Virus record (IMG/VR): IMGVR_UViG_3300028045_000001
Coordinates: 64,001 to 128,000 of that record
Source of the DNA: a virus
Strand: one strand, 5' to 3'
DNA length: 64,000 nucleotides
This document shows positions 55,611 to 64,000 of the stretch, piece by piece. Position numbers and translations under genes: made by a program. The notes beneath the pieces were generated by a model. That model was not told the origin of the DNA and did not search any database. It saw only the letters and a list, made by a program, of their open reading frames with translations. How positions within the stretch are numbered: the stretch's first letter is position 1; every line of letters starts with the position of its first letter.

Positions 55611-57161
55611 ATGTCACATCTCTTTCACACATACATGGCACGTAGAACTAAAACTGAGTCTACGAAAGATATGCCATTTAGTGAACAAGTCTGGATAAAC
55701 AATGCAACCTCAGCTTACGATGCCTTATCATTGCGACACAAAATTATACATTGTGTCAGGCAACGTTTTATACATTCATATTTTAAGCATGTTTGTGATA
55801 TATATCATGTCGATGGCCCATCTATTTTTACGGACATGGAAGCCGAATTTAATCGAAGGGAGAAGCGGATTGATGACGAGATCAATTATGCTAACGTAGG
55901 AGACTATGACGATGCTTGGTCCATAGCTAAGTCATTCATCACCCGTTGCAGATACATTAAGGGATACATGCCACCGAACGAAGCTCGTGAATTGGTCAGG
56001 CCAGATATTAATGATATCATGGGATTTTTTATAGATCAGAATACAGAAGAAAATTTTGTACCGAGTGTAGGTGGGCTTGATGCAATTAAAGGGATAGTTG
56101 CCTTCATTTTATATGCGGTAAAGCAACATGTTCCGATAACTGAAATGGATACCTTTATTCCGGATCCTTGTGTCCTATATCCAATGTATTCTGGGAATGG
56201 AGTTGTCTGGGTGAATAAAGTCCAAGTAGCCGAGCCGGGCTACTTACCCGAACGCAAGCTTCGGGAAGACTATAAATTTCATGATCATATATTAAGCTAT
56301 TTGAACATGCTGAACTTATCCGGCCAAGATTTTAACGCCATCATGCTATCCCTTTCATGCTTAGCGGTTGTAAATGACTCCCGCTCTGCGACAGGCTTTC
56401 AAAGATTATGTAATGTTGTAAACAATTATTATCTTAGCGGACAAAGACTCTCCAATAAATGGGAGGCTAAACTACCAGCACCTATATTCTTAGCAACAAT
56501 GAGATTTATGAGTGCACTGGTGACCGAGAATAATGTAAAAGTAGACAATCTTCACCTGTTGCATTTCATCTATGATCATGCACCTCCAATATATGCAAAT
56601 CTTGGCGATGTTGTCAAAAAGGCAATTGGAGGCCGGTATGTAAACCAGCATGAGGTGGCTATGCTAAAGAAATATGGCATTTCTAAAATAGTGCCAATGA
56701 AACGTAGCTATGATCTTTATAATCATATAAGGATGAATGCGGCTGACGATGATTTAGGTGAAGATGAATCAGTTACTGAAAATGATACAGGTGAGGGCGA
56801 CGGAGAAGAGGTTACTGGCGATAAGAACGTTGATGCCGGTGACGCGGATTCTGATACTAACATTTCAGATCCAGATGCAGACGGATCTGCCGAAGGGGAG
56901 GAGGAACCTGAAGAAACCCATATCGTAAAGATTGATGACGCTGGTATAGAATTTGAATTAAGTAGCGGTAATCTCTCATTTGCTGAATATATTTTGAGAG
57001 AAAGAATTATAAAACGATTGAATACAATATTGGCCAACCCAGGTAATCTTTCGGCAGAGAAAGTTGAATACTTAAAGTATTTCAGAAATCACTGGATTTA
57101 CTTGGTCAGTATAAACACTCTGTTGGCAATAACAAAAAATCTCAATATTGAAGGAGTTTGA
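55611..57161 (+). CDS. Candidate head scaffold/assembly protein
   Basis: 516 aa, not matched to a family. It ends two bases before the capsid gene, whose SD lies inside its last codons, so the two are coupled. Residues about 385-440 are extremely acidic and repetitive in Asp/Glu/Gly (for example GEGDGEEV), and charged helices flank this. Such a protein next to a major capsid gene fits a scaffold or core protein, probably trimmed or expelled during maturation. That is inferred from context. The SD AGGAGG is strong. Confidence 0.55.
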   Translation: MSHLFHTYMARRTKTESTKDMPFSEQVWINNATSAYDALSLRHKIIHCVRQRFIHSYFKHVCDIYHVDGPSIFTDMEAEFNRREKRIDDEINYANVGDYDDAWSIAKSFITRCRYIKGYMPPNEARELVRPDINDIMGFFIDQNTEENFVPSVGGLDAIKGIVAFILYAVKQHVPITEMDTFIPDPCVLYPMYSGNGVVWVNKVQVAEPGYLPERKLREDYKFHDHILSYLNMLNLSGQDFNAIMLSLSCLAVVNDSRSATGFQRLCNVVNNYYLSGQRLSNKWEAKLPAPIFLATMRFMSALVTENNVKVDNLHLLHFIYDHAPPIYANLGDVVKKAIGGRYVNQHEVAMLKKYGISKIVPMKRSYDLYNHIRMNAADDDLGEDESVTENDTGEGDGEEVTGDKNVDAGDADSDTNISDPDADGSAEGEEEPEETHIVKIDDAGIEFELSSGNLSFAEYILRERIIKRLNTILANPGNLSAEKVEYLKYFRNHWIYLVSINTLLAITKNLNIEGV

Positions 57162-57163
57162 AC

Positions 57164-59254
57164 ATGTTTCTAAATGAAATACTTTCTAGTATCGATGACA
57201 ACCATGATAATAAGGGCGATCTTGCTGCTGCCGGTGCGACAGCTATTGGGCGCAAGATCACAAAAACGGTAAATCAATGGACTGCCCACAACAACCTTGA
57301 CGGGACAGTAGGGACGTATCAAGTACCAGCTGTAAACTCTGCACTTGATGAGCACACACTCGAATCAATAGGGGTCGAAGCCATAGATGCGCTTGTAAAA
57401 TCCTGTGATATCACATCTGGTTCCCTCCAGGCAAAGAAACTTGTTGCTATCGATATTGCAAAGAATGCTGTCTGTTCTGGACCGGACATCATGTCTCTCC
57501 AAAATATGATGGACCCTATGAACTCGGAAGTTCAGTTTACTGATCCTGGGACACTATCATTCTTCCCAAGCTCTGTCCCCGATGCACATGCATTTGGTTC
57601 GGATATCGATAAGGTATCATCCGATTTACGTCTCACACTTTCAGTGGACATTATGTCATTTCATAATCGAATTGCCCACAGGTTGATGCACGTTAAACCA
57701 ACTCCAGATGCAATCATTCGCTATCGAAAAGTGAAAGCAGTGGTCTTCAACAACCAGGATATGGATGCTGCCACGATGGAGCTTGTGGATCTGTATGAAG
57801 ATGCATCGATCGTTAGTCCTACGCTTCCCAAAGTTATTCCACGGACAGCGAATGGTGCTCCAGAAGAGGGATACATAGAGCCAGGTTCAGATGATCTGTT
57901 TAAACTATCGATTGATGCTTCCAAGCCAGGGTACTCCTCTTACAATCGACAGGACACTATTGCTGATGGTGCCTTCATTGATAAGGTCAAGTGGGAAATT
58001 GGCCCAGATGCCGCTGGTCGATCTGATATGATCTATACCGTGGGTAAAGCGCGGGGCAAGCTTGGATTTACCACAAACTCCGAAGCATCTATGCGTACGC
58101 TATTCTTTGAGACCGACATCATTGTCGACAAAACAACAGAAGATGCCAGTGGTACTGCTGCTGCAGCTTTTGCTGGCATCCATGCGGATGACCAACTGGT
58201 AATTAAGTTGACACTCACTGTGAGACTTCACCTTCGCACCGGCGACATAAATACTACCGGAAGCGTTGCTGCAGTTAAAGTGGAAAAGAAGGGTGGGGGC
58301 ATAGCACAGCCGAGTTCTACTACCGCTCTAGAGGCTATCCAAACAGGCGTGGCGTTTACGAAAATATCTTCATATGCGATTGATGCAAGATTCTCAGAAG
58401 AAAATCTTCGAAAATCTTCTATTGAGATTGAAGCGATCCATTCCGAACTTGCTTACAACCTTCCAACTGGAGTTAACTACTTTTACAGCGAACCACTCAT
58501 GGGGAAAAAGAAAGATGACCGAGCGGTTGAGCTGCTGACTTCAATCATTGGGATCGGCCAGGATAAGAAAGTTGCAGGCGAGATCGAGCAGGTACTTAAT
58601 GATATCACGTCCGCTATTACTGTTACAGACGATAGTTACTCACACAATGGTGCTGGTACAAGCTATGCAGCCGGATCACTGGTACGGCCATTTGTATATA
58701 CTGGAAATATTGACTGTAACGATTTCAAAACACATGAAATCTCAAATCTGCCATATGATGTTAAACAATTTGTTATGACAACAATTGGAAATGTTCTGGA
58801 CAGAATTCATGCGACCAGTTTCTTTCCGCAACAGCTGGCAGGAAGAGCTCCCACATATAAGGTGCTAACTTCCGGGGACATCATCTCCAAGCTTTTCTCT
58901 CAGCCACGGATGGCAATTGCAGGACAACCGGACAAGTCCACCACTCTTGAGGGTGGATCTTCGTACAGACTGGAACTTCCAAATGGAGCCATCATTGAAC
59001 TTCATGCATCTACCCAGGCAGAGCATGCAGATAAAATTATCGGTATCCCATATGTGAGCGATCCAAATTCTGAACTTAACTTCGGAGCAAATTGGACATT
59101 CGGCATTGCAGTGGCCCATTATGTAAAGACTGGCGCGGCTGTTGCAAAACGCATTGTTGCTAACTCAAGGGAGGCATTCATTCCTACGAACCCACTTGGA
59201 TTCCTATTGAGTGTACGTAACCTTGATGATATTCTAAGTAACTACAAGGACTAG
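57164..59254 (+). CDS. Major capsid protein
   Basis: 696 aa, probable HK97-fold capsid subunit of the phiKZ-type size class. An N-terminal helical region (about 1-100) may be cleaved at maturation. A strand-rich middle follows, then a helix and strand pattern ending in SREAFIPTNPLGFLLSVRNL. AAGGAG lies seven bases before ATG 57164; TTG 57158 is rejected because it overlaps the previous stop. Codon choice is visibly more regular and richer in C- and G-ending codons than in neighbouring genes, as expected of the most abundant virion protein. A strong terminator follows. The fold is inferred; I see no single diagnostic motif. Confidence 0.72.
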   Translation: MFLNEILSSIDDNHDNKGDLAAAGATAIGRKITKTVNQWTAHNNLDGTVGTYQVPAVNSALDEHTLESIGVEAIDALVKSCDITSGSLQAKKLVAIDIAKNAVCSGPDIMSLQNMMDPMNSEVQFTDPGTLSFFPSSVPDAHAFGSDIDKVSSDLRLTLSVDIMSFHNRIAHRLMHVKPTPDAIIRYRKVKAVVFNNQDMDAATMELVDLYEDASIVSPTLPKVIPRTANGAPEEGYIEPGSDDLFKLSIDASKPGYSSYNRQDTIADGAFIDKVKWEIGPDAAGRSDMIYTVGKARGKLGFTTNSEASMRTLFFETDIIVDKTTEDASGTAAAAFAGIHADDQLVIKLTLTVRLHLRTGDINTTGSVAAVKVEKKGGGIAQPSSTTALEAIQTGVAFTKISSYAIDARFSEENLRKSSIEIEAIHSELAYNLPTGVNYFYSEPLMGKKKDDRAVELLTSIIGIGQDKKVAGEIEQVLNDITSAITVTDDSYSHNGAGTSYAAGSLVRPFVYTGNIDCNDFKTHEISNLPYDVKQFVMTTIGNVLDRIHATSFFPQQLAGRAPTYKVLTSGDIISKLFSQPRMAIAGQPDKSTTLEGGSSYRLELPNGAIIELHASTQAEHADKIIGIPYVSDPNSELNFGANWTFGIAVAHYVKTGAAVAKRIVANSREAFIPTNPLGFLLSVRNLDDILSNYKD

Positions 59255-59296
59255 TGACAAGGTCACAGCATAAAGAAATGATGCATGTTTATTGAT

Positions 59297-59345
59297 GAGA
59301 CAACCAGCTTCCCATATGGGAAGCTGGTTGTCTCCCTTTTTTATT
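59297..59345 (+). terminator. Rho-independent-like terminator after the capsid gene
   Basis: A 38-base perfect palindrome without spacer (arms 59297-59315 and 59316-59334), followed closely by a T-run. Of the set it is among the closest to a classical intrinsic terminator. Confidence 0.85.
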
Positions 59346-59414
59346 ATAGGTACCGCATCTGGTGAAATCCAGCTACTGCCCGTTGAGTTTCTTTTGTTCT
59401 TCAATAATTTTTGG

Positions 59415-59425
59415 TTATATATAAC
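59415..59425 (+). promoter_or_regulatory. Variant phiKZ-type promoter
   Basis: TTATATATAAC differs from the consensus by one base (A for T at position 9). It lies 50 bases before the first dehydrogenase-like gene and after the capsid terminator, which makes it the natural start of the 59475-62108 cassette. Confidence 0.45.
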
Positions 59426-59474
59426 TAACACGAGTAGTATTATTTATTAATCCAACTTATTAGGAGGTATCACC

Positions 59475-60188
59475 ATGAACAAAAAGAAAGTAGCTATTGT
59501 CGCAGGGACAGAAAAGTATGGGGCACATACTATCGGCAATGCCATAAGGGAAGCACTGTCGTTTAAATACGATGTGATAACGGTTGGCCGCTATGGTGGG
59601 GATATTGAGGTAGAAATATCAAGGGGAAATTATTTGAAATTACTGGATGCCATCGTCGATAAGTTAGATGGCAGGCATGTGGCGCTGTTAGTTAACTCAA
59701 TGGCTACAAACGAAGATGACTTATTAATCGAGGAGAATCTATTCCCCTATACAATACTGTACGATGTGCTGACAGACAATGGATTGTTCGGGAACAATAT
59801 AGTGGGCTTCCAGGAGTCCACTGAACCTAAGGCACACAGTGTGATTAACATTGGGGGCCTTAGTGCATATATGGTGGGTAGAGGGAAAAGGAACCACACC
59901 ATACTAAAGGCAGCTATTGATGGGTTTACCAAAAGTATAGCTGCACAGGGGGTGCGATGTAACACTATATCTCCGGATCGCGTTATGGCTCATTACGAAA
60001 TAACGGAGGGATCGGAAAAAGAGTTCGTGGAGAACTATCCAAAAGCGAGTGCCTGGAATCCTTTGGGCAAAGTACTTATGGCAAAGGACGTTGCAGAAGT
60101 GGTCGTCATGGTGGACAATTGCGCAGCTATCAATGGGCAAAATATATTGGTAGATTATGGACACTCTATCGTGCAGAAAGAATTTTAA
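59475..60188 (+). CDS. Short-chain dehydrogenase-like protein lacking the catalytic Tyr (copy 1)
   Basis: 237 aa with the complete SDR (Rossmann) outline: a nucleotide-loop-like AGTEKYGAHTIG (10-21), LLVNSMA at the NNAG position, SVINIGG, an active-site helix with K145, GVRCNTIS, and a terminal AINGQNILVDYG. The catalytic pair is altered. The residue four before K145 is H141 in place of Tyr, and the usual Ser is G128. R39 after the second strand would favour NADP if a cofactor is bound. Normal reductase chemistry is unlikely; NAD(P) binding or sensing, or a scaffold role, is inferred. AGGAGGT precedes ATG 59475. Confidence 0.78.
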   Translation: MNKKKVAIVAGTEKYGAHTIGNAIREALSFKYDVITVGRYGGDIEVEISRGNYLKLLDAIVDKLDGRHVALLVNSMATNEDDLLIEENLFPYTILYDVLTDNGLFGNNIVGFQESTEPKAHSVINIGGLSAYMVGRGKRNHTILKAAIDGFTKSIAAQGVRCNTISPDRVMAHYEITEGSEKEFVENYPKASAWNPLGKVLMAKDVAEVVVMVDNCAAINGQNILVDYGHSIVQKEF

Positions 60189-60257
60189 AGTTAGAAGCGC
60201 CCATAGTCATGCTGTACTCTGTTATTAACTTTTTTCGTATAAGGAGTAAAAAGGACC

Positions 60258-60974
60258 ATGCTAAACAAAAAGGTAGCTATAGTTACCGGTGCCTCAAAGA
60301 TGCGACCGAATATTATAAACAATGCCATAGGTAGGGCGTTGTCTGACAGGTACGATATAATAACGATAGATAAACATAGTGGAGATATTCAAATAGAGAT
60401 ATCCAGGGAGAATCAATTTGAGTTGTTGAATGCGATCAATGACAAATTGAAGGGTAGGCCAGTCTGGCTGCTAGTTAATGCAAACGCCATCCTTACATGC
60501 GACGAAAAACATCCGCCACATAATAAGTTATTTCCAAATCATAGCTTCCCTTACCTCATAATGTATGATATATTAATGAATAATGGATTATTCGTTAAAG
60601 CGGGATTTAAGCCGATACATAGTGTGATCAATATTAGAAGTGCATTTGCTGACGCCATTCAGAAAACCACTCATAATGACACTATGGTAAAGGCGGTAAT
60701 AAATGGGTTCACATATAAATTGGCAGCTGAGGGGGTGCGGTGCAATACTGTATCTATAGGGCCGGTTTTAATGAGGACTACTTCACAAAAATTGACGGAT
60801 GAAGAAATTAAAATGCTTTATCTTCAAATTAAAACATGTCCTCTAGATAGAACACTTATGCCGGAGGACGTTGGAGATGTGGTAGCTATGATAGATGCAT
60901 GTAAAGCTATCAGCGGGCAAAATATACGTGCCGATTATGGCCAACATGTATCCAACAATAACTTACATAGATAG
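60258..60974 (+). CDS. Short-chain dehydrogenase-like protein lacking the catalytic Tyr (copy 2)
   Basis: 238 aa, a tandem duplicate of the previous gene with no indels over the first about 75 residues and common landmarks beyond. S128 and K145 are kept, but the Tyr position is D141. The glycine loop is TGASKMRPNIIN, missing the last glycine. D38 after the second strand would favour NAD over NADP, unlike copy 1. The end AISGQNIRADYG matches the SDR C-terminal motif. The different losses in the two copies suggest separate drift or separate specialisation, possibly within a heterodimer. SDR tetramer and dimer interfaces are retained in outline only. Confidence 0.75.
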   Translation: MLNKKVAIVTGASKMRPNIINNAIGRALSDRYDIITIDKHSGDIQIEISRENQFELLNAINDKLKGRPVWLLVNANAILTCDEKHPPHNKLFPNHSFPYLIMYDILMNNGLFVKAGFKPIHSVINIRSAFADAIQKTTHNDTMVKAVINGFTYKLAAEGVRCNTVSIGPVLMRTTSQKLTDEEIKMLYLQIKTCPLDRTLMPEDVGDVVAMIDACKAISGQNIRADYGQHVSNNNLHR

Positions 60975-61060
60975 AGAACTCGTACCTATGTATCGCCATA
61001 ATGGCGTAACGGAATCTGATATTAATTTACCACAGGTTGATAAAATAAGAGGTGAATACT

Positions 61061-61483
61061 GTGAAAGGAATTAAGCACAAGCATGACGACATTCGATTTC
61101 TAAAGGCAATCATAGAAGAAAATGCAATAGAAGAACATTGGTCATTTATTGATAAGTTGTTTTCTGAAATCATCAATAAGCGGCACGAGCTATTCTATGC
61201 GAAAAAGGCAGACCCAATTGAGTTTAACGTCACTATGTATTCTTCGGGCACGGATGGCTTTTTAGAATTATCATGTAAAATAATAGGGGTGCTGTATGAT
61301 AGCGAGTACAATAGCTCCAAATTATGTGTGGACATAGATGGGATTGTTTCGAGCTTGGACACAACTATGATCCTTTCTATAGATGGCACCCCATTCCATA
61401 AATGGCTTGGACAATGTCATTTAAAATTAATAGAAAGCATGAGAGCACAGTTGGACGAAGAAGTAGTTAACTTTTTTATATAA
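61061..61483 (+). CDS. Unknown protein in the SDR cassette
   Basis: 140 aa. I choose GTG 61061 with AGAGGTGA upstream; a GTG at 61052 is in frame but inside the SD. The N-terminal half is helical and charged; the C-terminal half is strand-rich with SIDGTPFHKWLG. It is weakly similar in layout to the next protein (a Gly-containing strand pair then a Trp helix). No family recognised. Confidence 0.72.
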   Translation: MKGIKHKHDDIRFLKAIIEENAIEEHWSFIDKLFSEIINKRHELFYAKKADPIEFNVTMYSSGTDGFLELSCKIIGVLYDSEYNSSKLCVDIDGIVSSLDTTMILSIDGTPFHKWLGQCHLKLIESMRAQLDEEVVNFFI

Positions 61484-61520
61484 TTTAAAATCCATCTATT
61501 TAGTATAAAGGAGACTTGTT

Positions 61521-62108
61521 ATGAAGGACTTTACATCATTGGAGAATGAGCTACGCAGATCGGAAGAAGTAGTCTCAGAACATAAAGCTCAATTACTTGT
61601 GGCAGAAGAAGCACAGGTAATACTATTTGGACAGTTTAAGCTTCGGGAATATAAGTTATTTCGTGGTATCGTCAAATATTTTCTACTTAACGAATTTATT
61701 CGCGAGTGGACAATTACCACAAAGGTAAATGGCATTTATAAAACTATATCTGGGATAATGCTTGGTACAAGTACCGCAAATGAGTTGTATGTTCGCAATA
61801 CCGATGTCGCATGCACTTTCCCAACTTGGATACCGATGCACTCGATAACCACAATATCAGGATATAAGATACTCGATTGGATTAAACGATACTGTGAAGA
61901 AATCGAAATCCACAAAATGGCTCGAGCGATAGCGAACCGCCCCGTTCCAATTGGAACTAAGATCGCATATTGTTCAGGTAAGGATAAATTAAAATTCGTG
62001 TATCCGATATCGTACGCCGCAACCCATAAAGAAAAGCTTACAGAAGAGGCTGTCGATATATCGAGTGTACTTTATGCTACAGTGTATGAAAGATATGCAA
62101 CCAAGTAA
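61521..62108 (+). CDS. Unknown protein, end of the SDR cassette
   Basis: 195 aa. Residues 1-35 form a charged coiled coil. The middle is strand-rich (TISGIMLGTSTANELYVRN), then comes ISGYKILDWIKRYCEE, which parallels the IDGTPFHKWLG region of the preceding protein. AAAGGAG precedes ATG 61521. No family recognised. A hairpin ends the unit. Confidence 0.75.
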   Translation: MKDFTSLENELRRSEEVVSEHKAQLLVAEEAQVILFGQFKLREYKLFRGIVKYFLLNEFIREWTITTKVNGIYKTISGIMLGTSTANELYVRNTDVACTFPTWIPMHSITTISGYKILDWIKRYCEEIEIHKMARAIANRPVPIGTKIAYCSGKDKLKFVYPISYAATHKEKLTEEAVDISSVLYATVYERYATK

Positions 62109-62121
62109 AGAACCTCATTCC

Positions 62122-62149
62122 GGGAGCTGTGTTTAGCAACACAGCTCCC
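62122..62149 (+). terminator. Hairpin terminator
   Basis: A 12-bp perfect stem (62122-62133 with 62138-62149) and a 4-base loop, with a T-run about 15 bases later. It separates the SDR cassette from the polymerase. Confidence 0.75.
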
Positions 62150-62249
62150 TCCGTTTAGAGTGTATTGTTTTTTTTTATTTAAGTGGGCTCAAGCAAATAA
62201 TATACATCCAGAATTAACAAATCCTGTAAACTTTTAGGAGGAACCATAT

Positions 62250-63977
62250 ATGTCCAAACCATCCAGTGATAATGATTGGGCTGTCCTACATACGTTTAGA
62301 TTTCACTTACCGAGATCTAAGGGTGGCGGGGAAGTAGTCAAGGTCTGCTTTCAGAATGTAATTACTAATGAGACTAAGATAGAGTACATTAAAAATCCAA
62401 AAAGAAGTTTCTGGATAACTAAGCCAGAATTCCGCGATAAACGAAGCCCCAGATATTTTAATTATAATAAAGAGTGTGAAAAATTAAGTAATCTAGATGA
62501 GTACAAATGCTATAATTATGAATTAAAACCGACCATACGTAAAGTACTGGGACTACCTCCTGTTTGGAACGAATGGAAGAGTGACCTATTTAAAAACCCA
62601 CATGTGTTTGGGGCAGACATACCTATAGAAGTCCTAATAAAAAAATACTATAATGAAAAGTGTAGTGGACGAATATCAAAAATTGCATTTGGATCACTCG
62701 ACCTCGAGACCTCAGTGTTACCCCAAACGTTCGAGCAAATAATAATCTTTTCGTTTGTAGACCATAATAAAAATCTTTATATTTCAGTGTATAGGCCATT
62801 TATAAAGGATGCAATGGTCGACGATGAAGTTACTGCACATGTCAATAAGTTATTGGATAAATTAAAAACTAAAGAAATGAATATAAAAATATTCGTTAGT
62901 TATTTTGACACAGAAGCGGAAGTTATAAAGGATGGGCTTAAAAATTTACATGAGAGTAAAGTGACTATATGTGGCATATGGAACATTGACTTCGATATAC
63001 CGAGGCTATTTAAACGCATGGGTGCGCTTGGATTAAACCCTACCGATCTATTCAATTCTCCGGATACTCCGAAAGAATATAGGACCTGGGAGTACGTCGG
63101 CAATGGTACAAAGATCATTATGGCGGATGACTTAAGCGTCAATATACGTAGGGACCAGACAAAGAAAAAGAAAAAGGGACACATAATGGATAAGTGGCGA
63201 CTGTTGTTGACTGGAAGTAGGGTGGCGTTTATTGACAGCGCATTACTATACGCCAGGGTCAGGAAAACATCAGAGCGCAAGGCATCGTATAAGTTAGGGT
63301 ACACCACGGAACAAGAATTAGATATGAGCAAATTGCAATTTCCACAGGGATTGGATCACTTTGAGATGCAAAGAGATAACTTCACGGATTACATCGCATA
63401 TGGTGGACTGGACCCTGTGTTAGTATTGTTGTTGGAATTAAAAAATAAAGATGTTCTCACTTTACTGGGCGATATCGGGAATAGCCGCCTACGCGATTAT
63501 GCATACCCAACCGTAACACTCAGGGACGACCTCCACGGGTATTATCTATCCAACGATCTGATTGGTGGATGTGCTGGTGGGGATATGTCGGGAAAATTTG
63601 ATGAGCACCTACATTCTAGGGGCGGTGCCGTGCTCCCAACAGATAGATTCAATGGTACCGGACTATGTGTTTTAGAGGAAGCCCCCGAAGTAGAGACCCT
63701 AATTCGTAGAGCAGTGGGCGACCTAGATGTGAAAGCAATGTACCCAACTATAGCTGATAAGTTTAATATTAGTAAGGGCACCAAAGTCTCAACATGTATA
63801 GGCATAGAAGGGTGTGGAAAAGATATCATTGTCCAAGAACAAACAATGGAGAAATGCTTTGGATGGATGACTTCCCCGAAAGCTAACGCGATCTTATTCT
63901 GTAACGAGTTCTTTAATCTTCCAAATACCACAGAGATGCATAGCGTGATCGATCAGCATTTAAATAAGATTCAATAA
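62250..63977 (+). CDS. Family B DNA polymerase, N-terminal part (exonuclease and motif A)
   Basis: 575 aa. The 3'-5' exonuclease motifs are present: Exo I SLDLETS (D151, E153), Exo II NIDFDIPRL (N245, D249) and Exo III YGGLD (Y384, D388). Polymerase motif A is DLDVKAMYPT (D493). The frame then stops at 63975-63977, about 80 residues after motif A, without motif B (KxxxNSxYG) or motif C (DTD). The protein is therefore the front half of a polymerase whose remaining fingers, palm and thumb must be encoded beyond the window: a split gene, an intron-interrupted gene, or a truncation. AGGAGG precedes ATG 62250. The replicative role is inferred from the family. Confidence 0.85.
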   Translation: MSKPSSDNDWAVLHTFRFHLPRSKGGGEVVKVCFQNVITNETKIEYIKNPKRSFWITKPEFRDKRSPRYFNYNKECEKLSNLDEYKCYNYELKPTIRKVLGLPPVWNEWKSDLFKNPHVFGADIPIEVLIKKYYNEKCSGRISKIAFGSLDLETSVLPQTFEQIIIFSFVDHNKNLYISVYRPFIKDAMVDDEVTAHVNKLLDKLKTKEMNIKIFVSYFDTEAEVIKDGLKNLHESKVTICGIWNIDFDIPRLFKRMGALGLNPTDLFNSPDTPKEYRTWEYVGNGTKIIMADDLSVNIRRDQTKKKKKGHIMDKWRLLLTGSRVAFIDSALLYARVRKTSERKASYKLGYTTEQELDMSKLQFPQGLDHFEMQRDNFTDYIAYGGLDPVLVLLLELKNKDVLTLLGDIGNSRLRDYAYPTVTLRDDLHGYYLSNDLIGGCAGGDMSGKFDEHLHSRGGAVLPTDRFNGTGLCVLEEAPEVETLIRRAVGDLDVKAMYPTIADKFNISKGTKVSTCIGIEGCGKDIIVQEQTMEKCFGWMTSPKANAILFCNEFFNLPNTTEMHSVIDQHLNKIQ

Positions 63978-64000
63978 GAGGTTAGTCACCTACCAACATA

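Overview
The window looks like one contiguous piece of a large (jumbo) tailed, contractile-tail phage genome with an A/T-leaning base composition. It is almost completely packed with genes that carry good Shine-Dalgarno (SD) sites. It has no rRNA, tRNA, IS element or CRISPR array that I could find. Several marks point to the phiKZ/AR9-type lineage, which encodes its own multisubunit RNA polymerases. There are seven intergenic copies of TTATATATTAC, whose core TATATTAC is the early-promoter motif described for phiKZ. One gene matches the N-terminal part of RNA polymerase beta (RpoB) and a small gene resembles its extreme C-terminus. The tail sheath is 696 aa and sits beside its tube gene. A family of internal-head-protein-like paralogs is present. 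The host cannot be told from this window. I did not recognise a phage-nucleus shell protein or tubulin, so nucleus formation is possible but not shown.

Layout. 0-12 kb (+): type II topoisomerase B and A subunits around a small basic ORF, the beta-C-like gene, unknown genes, and the beta-N-like gene with a coupled 628-aa partner. 12-26 kb: virion genes on both strands, namely two probable baseplate/structural genes (-), a probable portal (+), tail tube and sheath (-), then large beta-rich structural proteins (+). 26-35 kb (+): more structural genes, then three peptidase-fold genes in a row (a gp21/S80-like prohead protease, a ClpP-like protease, and a ClpP-like protein lacking the catalytic residues), an internal-head-like protein, terminase large subunit and an unknown gene. 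35-39 kb (-): two more internal-head paralogs and a structural gene.

39-44 kb: a gene-free block of about 860 nt that contains its own phiKZ-type promoter, several hairpins and a 3' stem, which I read as a candidate long noncoding RNA. It is followed by an SbcC/gp46-like ATPase (-), an early gene behind two tandem promoters, a RuvC-like resolvase (-) and another early gene. 44.5-49.3 kb (-): a four-gene probable baseplate operon. 49.4-55.5 kb: a UvsX/RecA-like recombinase coupled to a coiled-coil protein, small membrane or coiled-coil genes, and a DnaB-family helicase (-). 55.6-59.3 kb (+): an acidic scaffold-like protein immediately before the probable major capsid protein. 59.4-62.1 kb (+): a four-gene cassette that starts with two tandem short-chain-dehydrogenase-like proteins, both without the catalytic tyrosine. 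62.2-64 kb (+): the exonuclease half and motif A of a family B DNA polymerase, which ends at a stop codon before motifs B and C.

Together these cover phage transcription, DNA replication and recombination, packaging, head maturation and tail assembly. Transcription units are separated by an unusual set of long, near-perfect palindromic hairpins. All seven convergent gene or transcript junctions have one, and eight of the palindromes have no spacer at all, which fits bidirectional termination.
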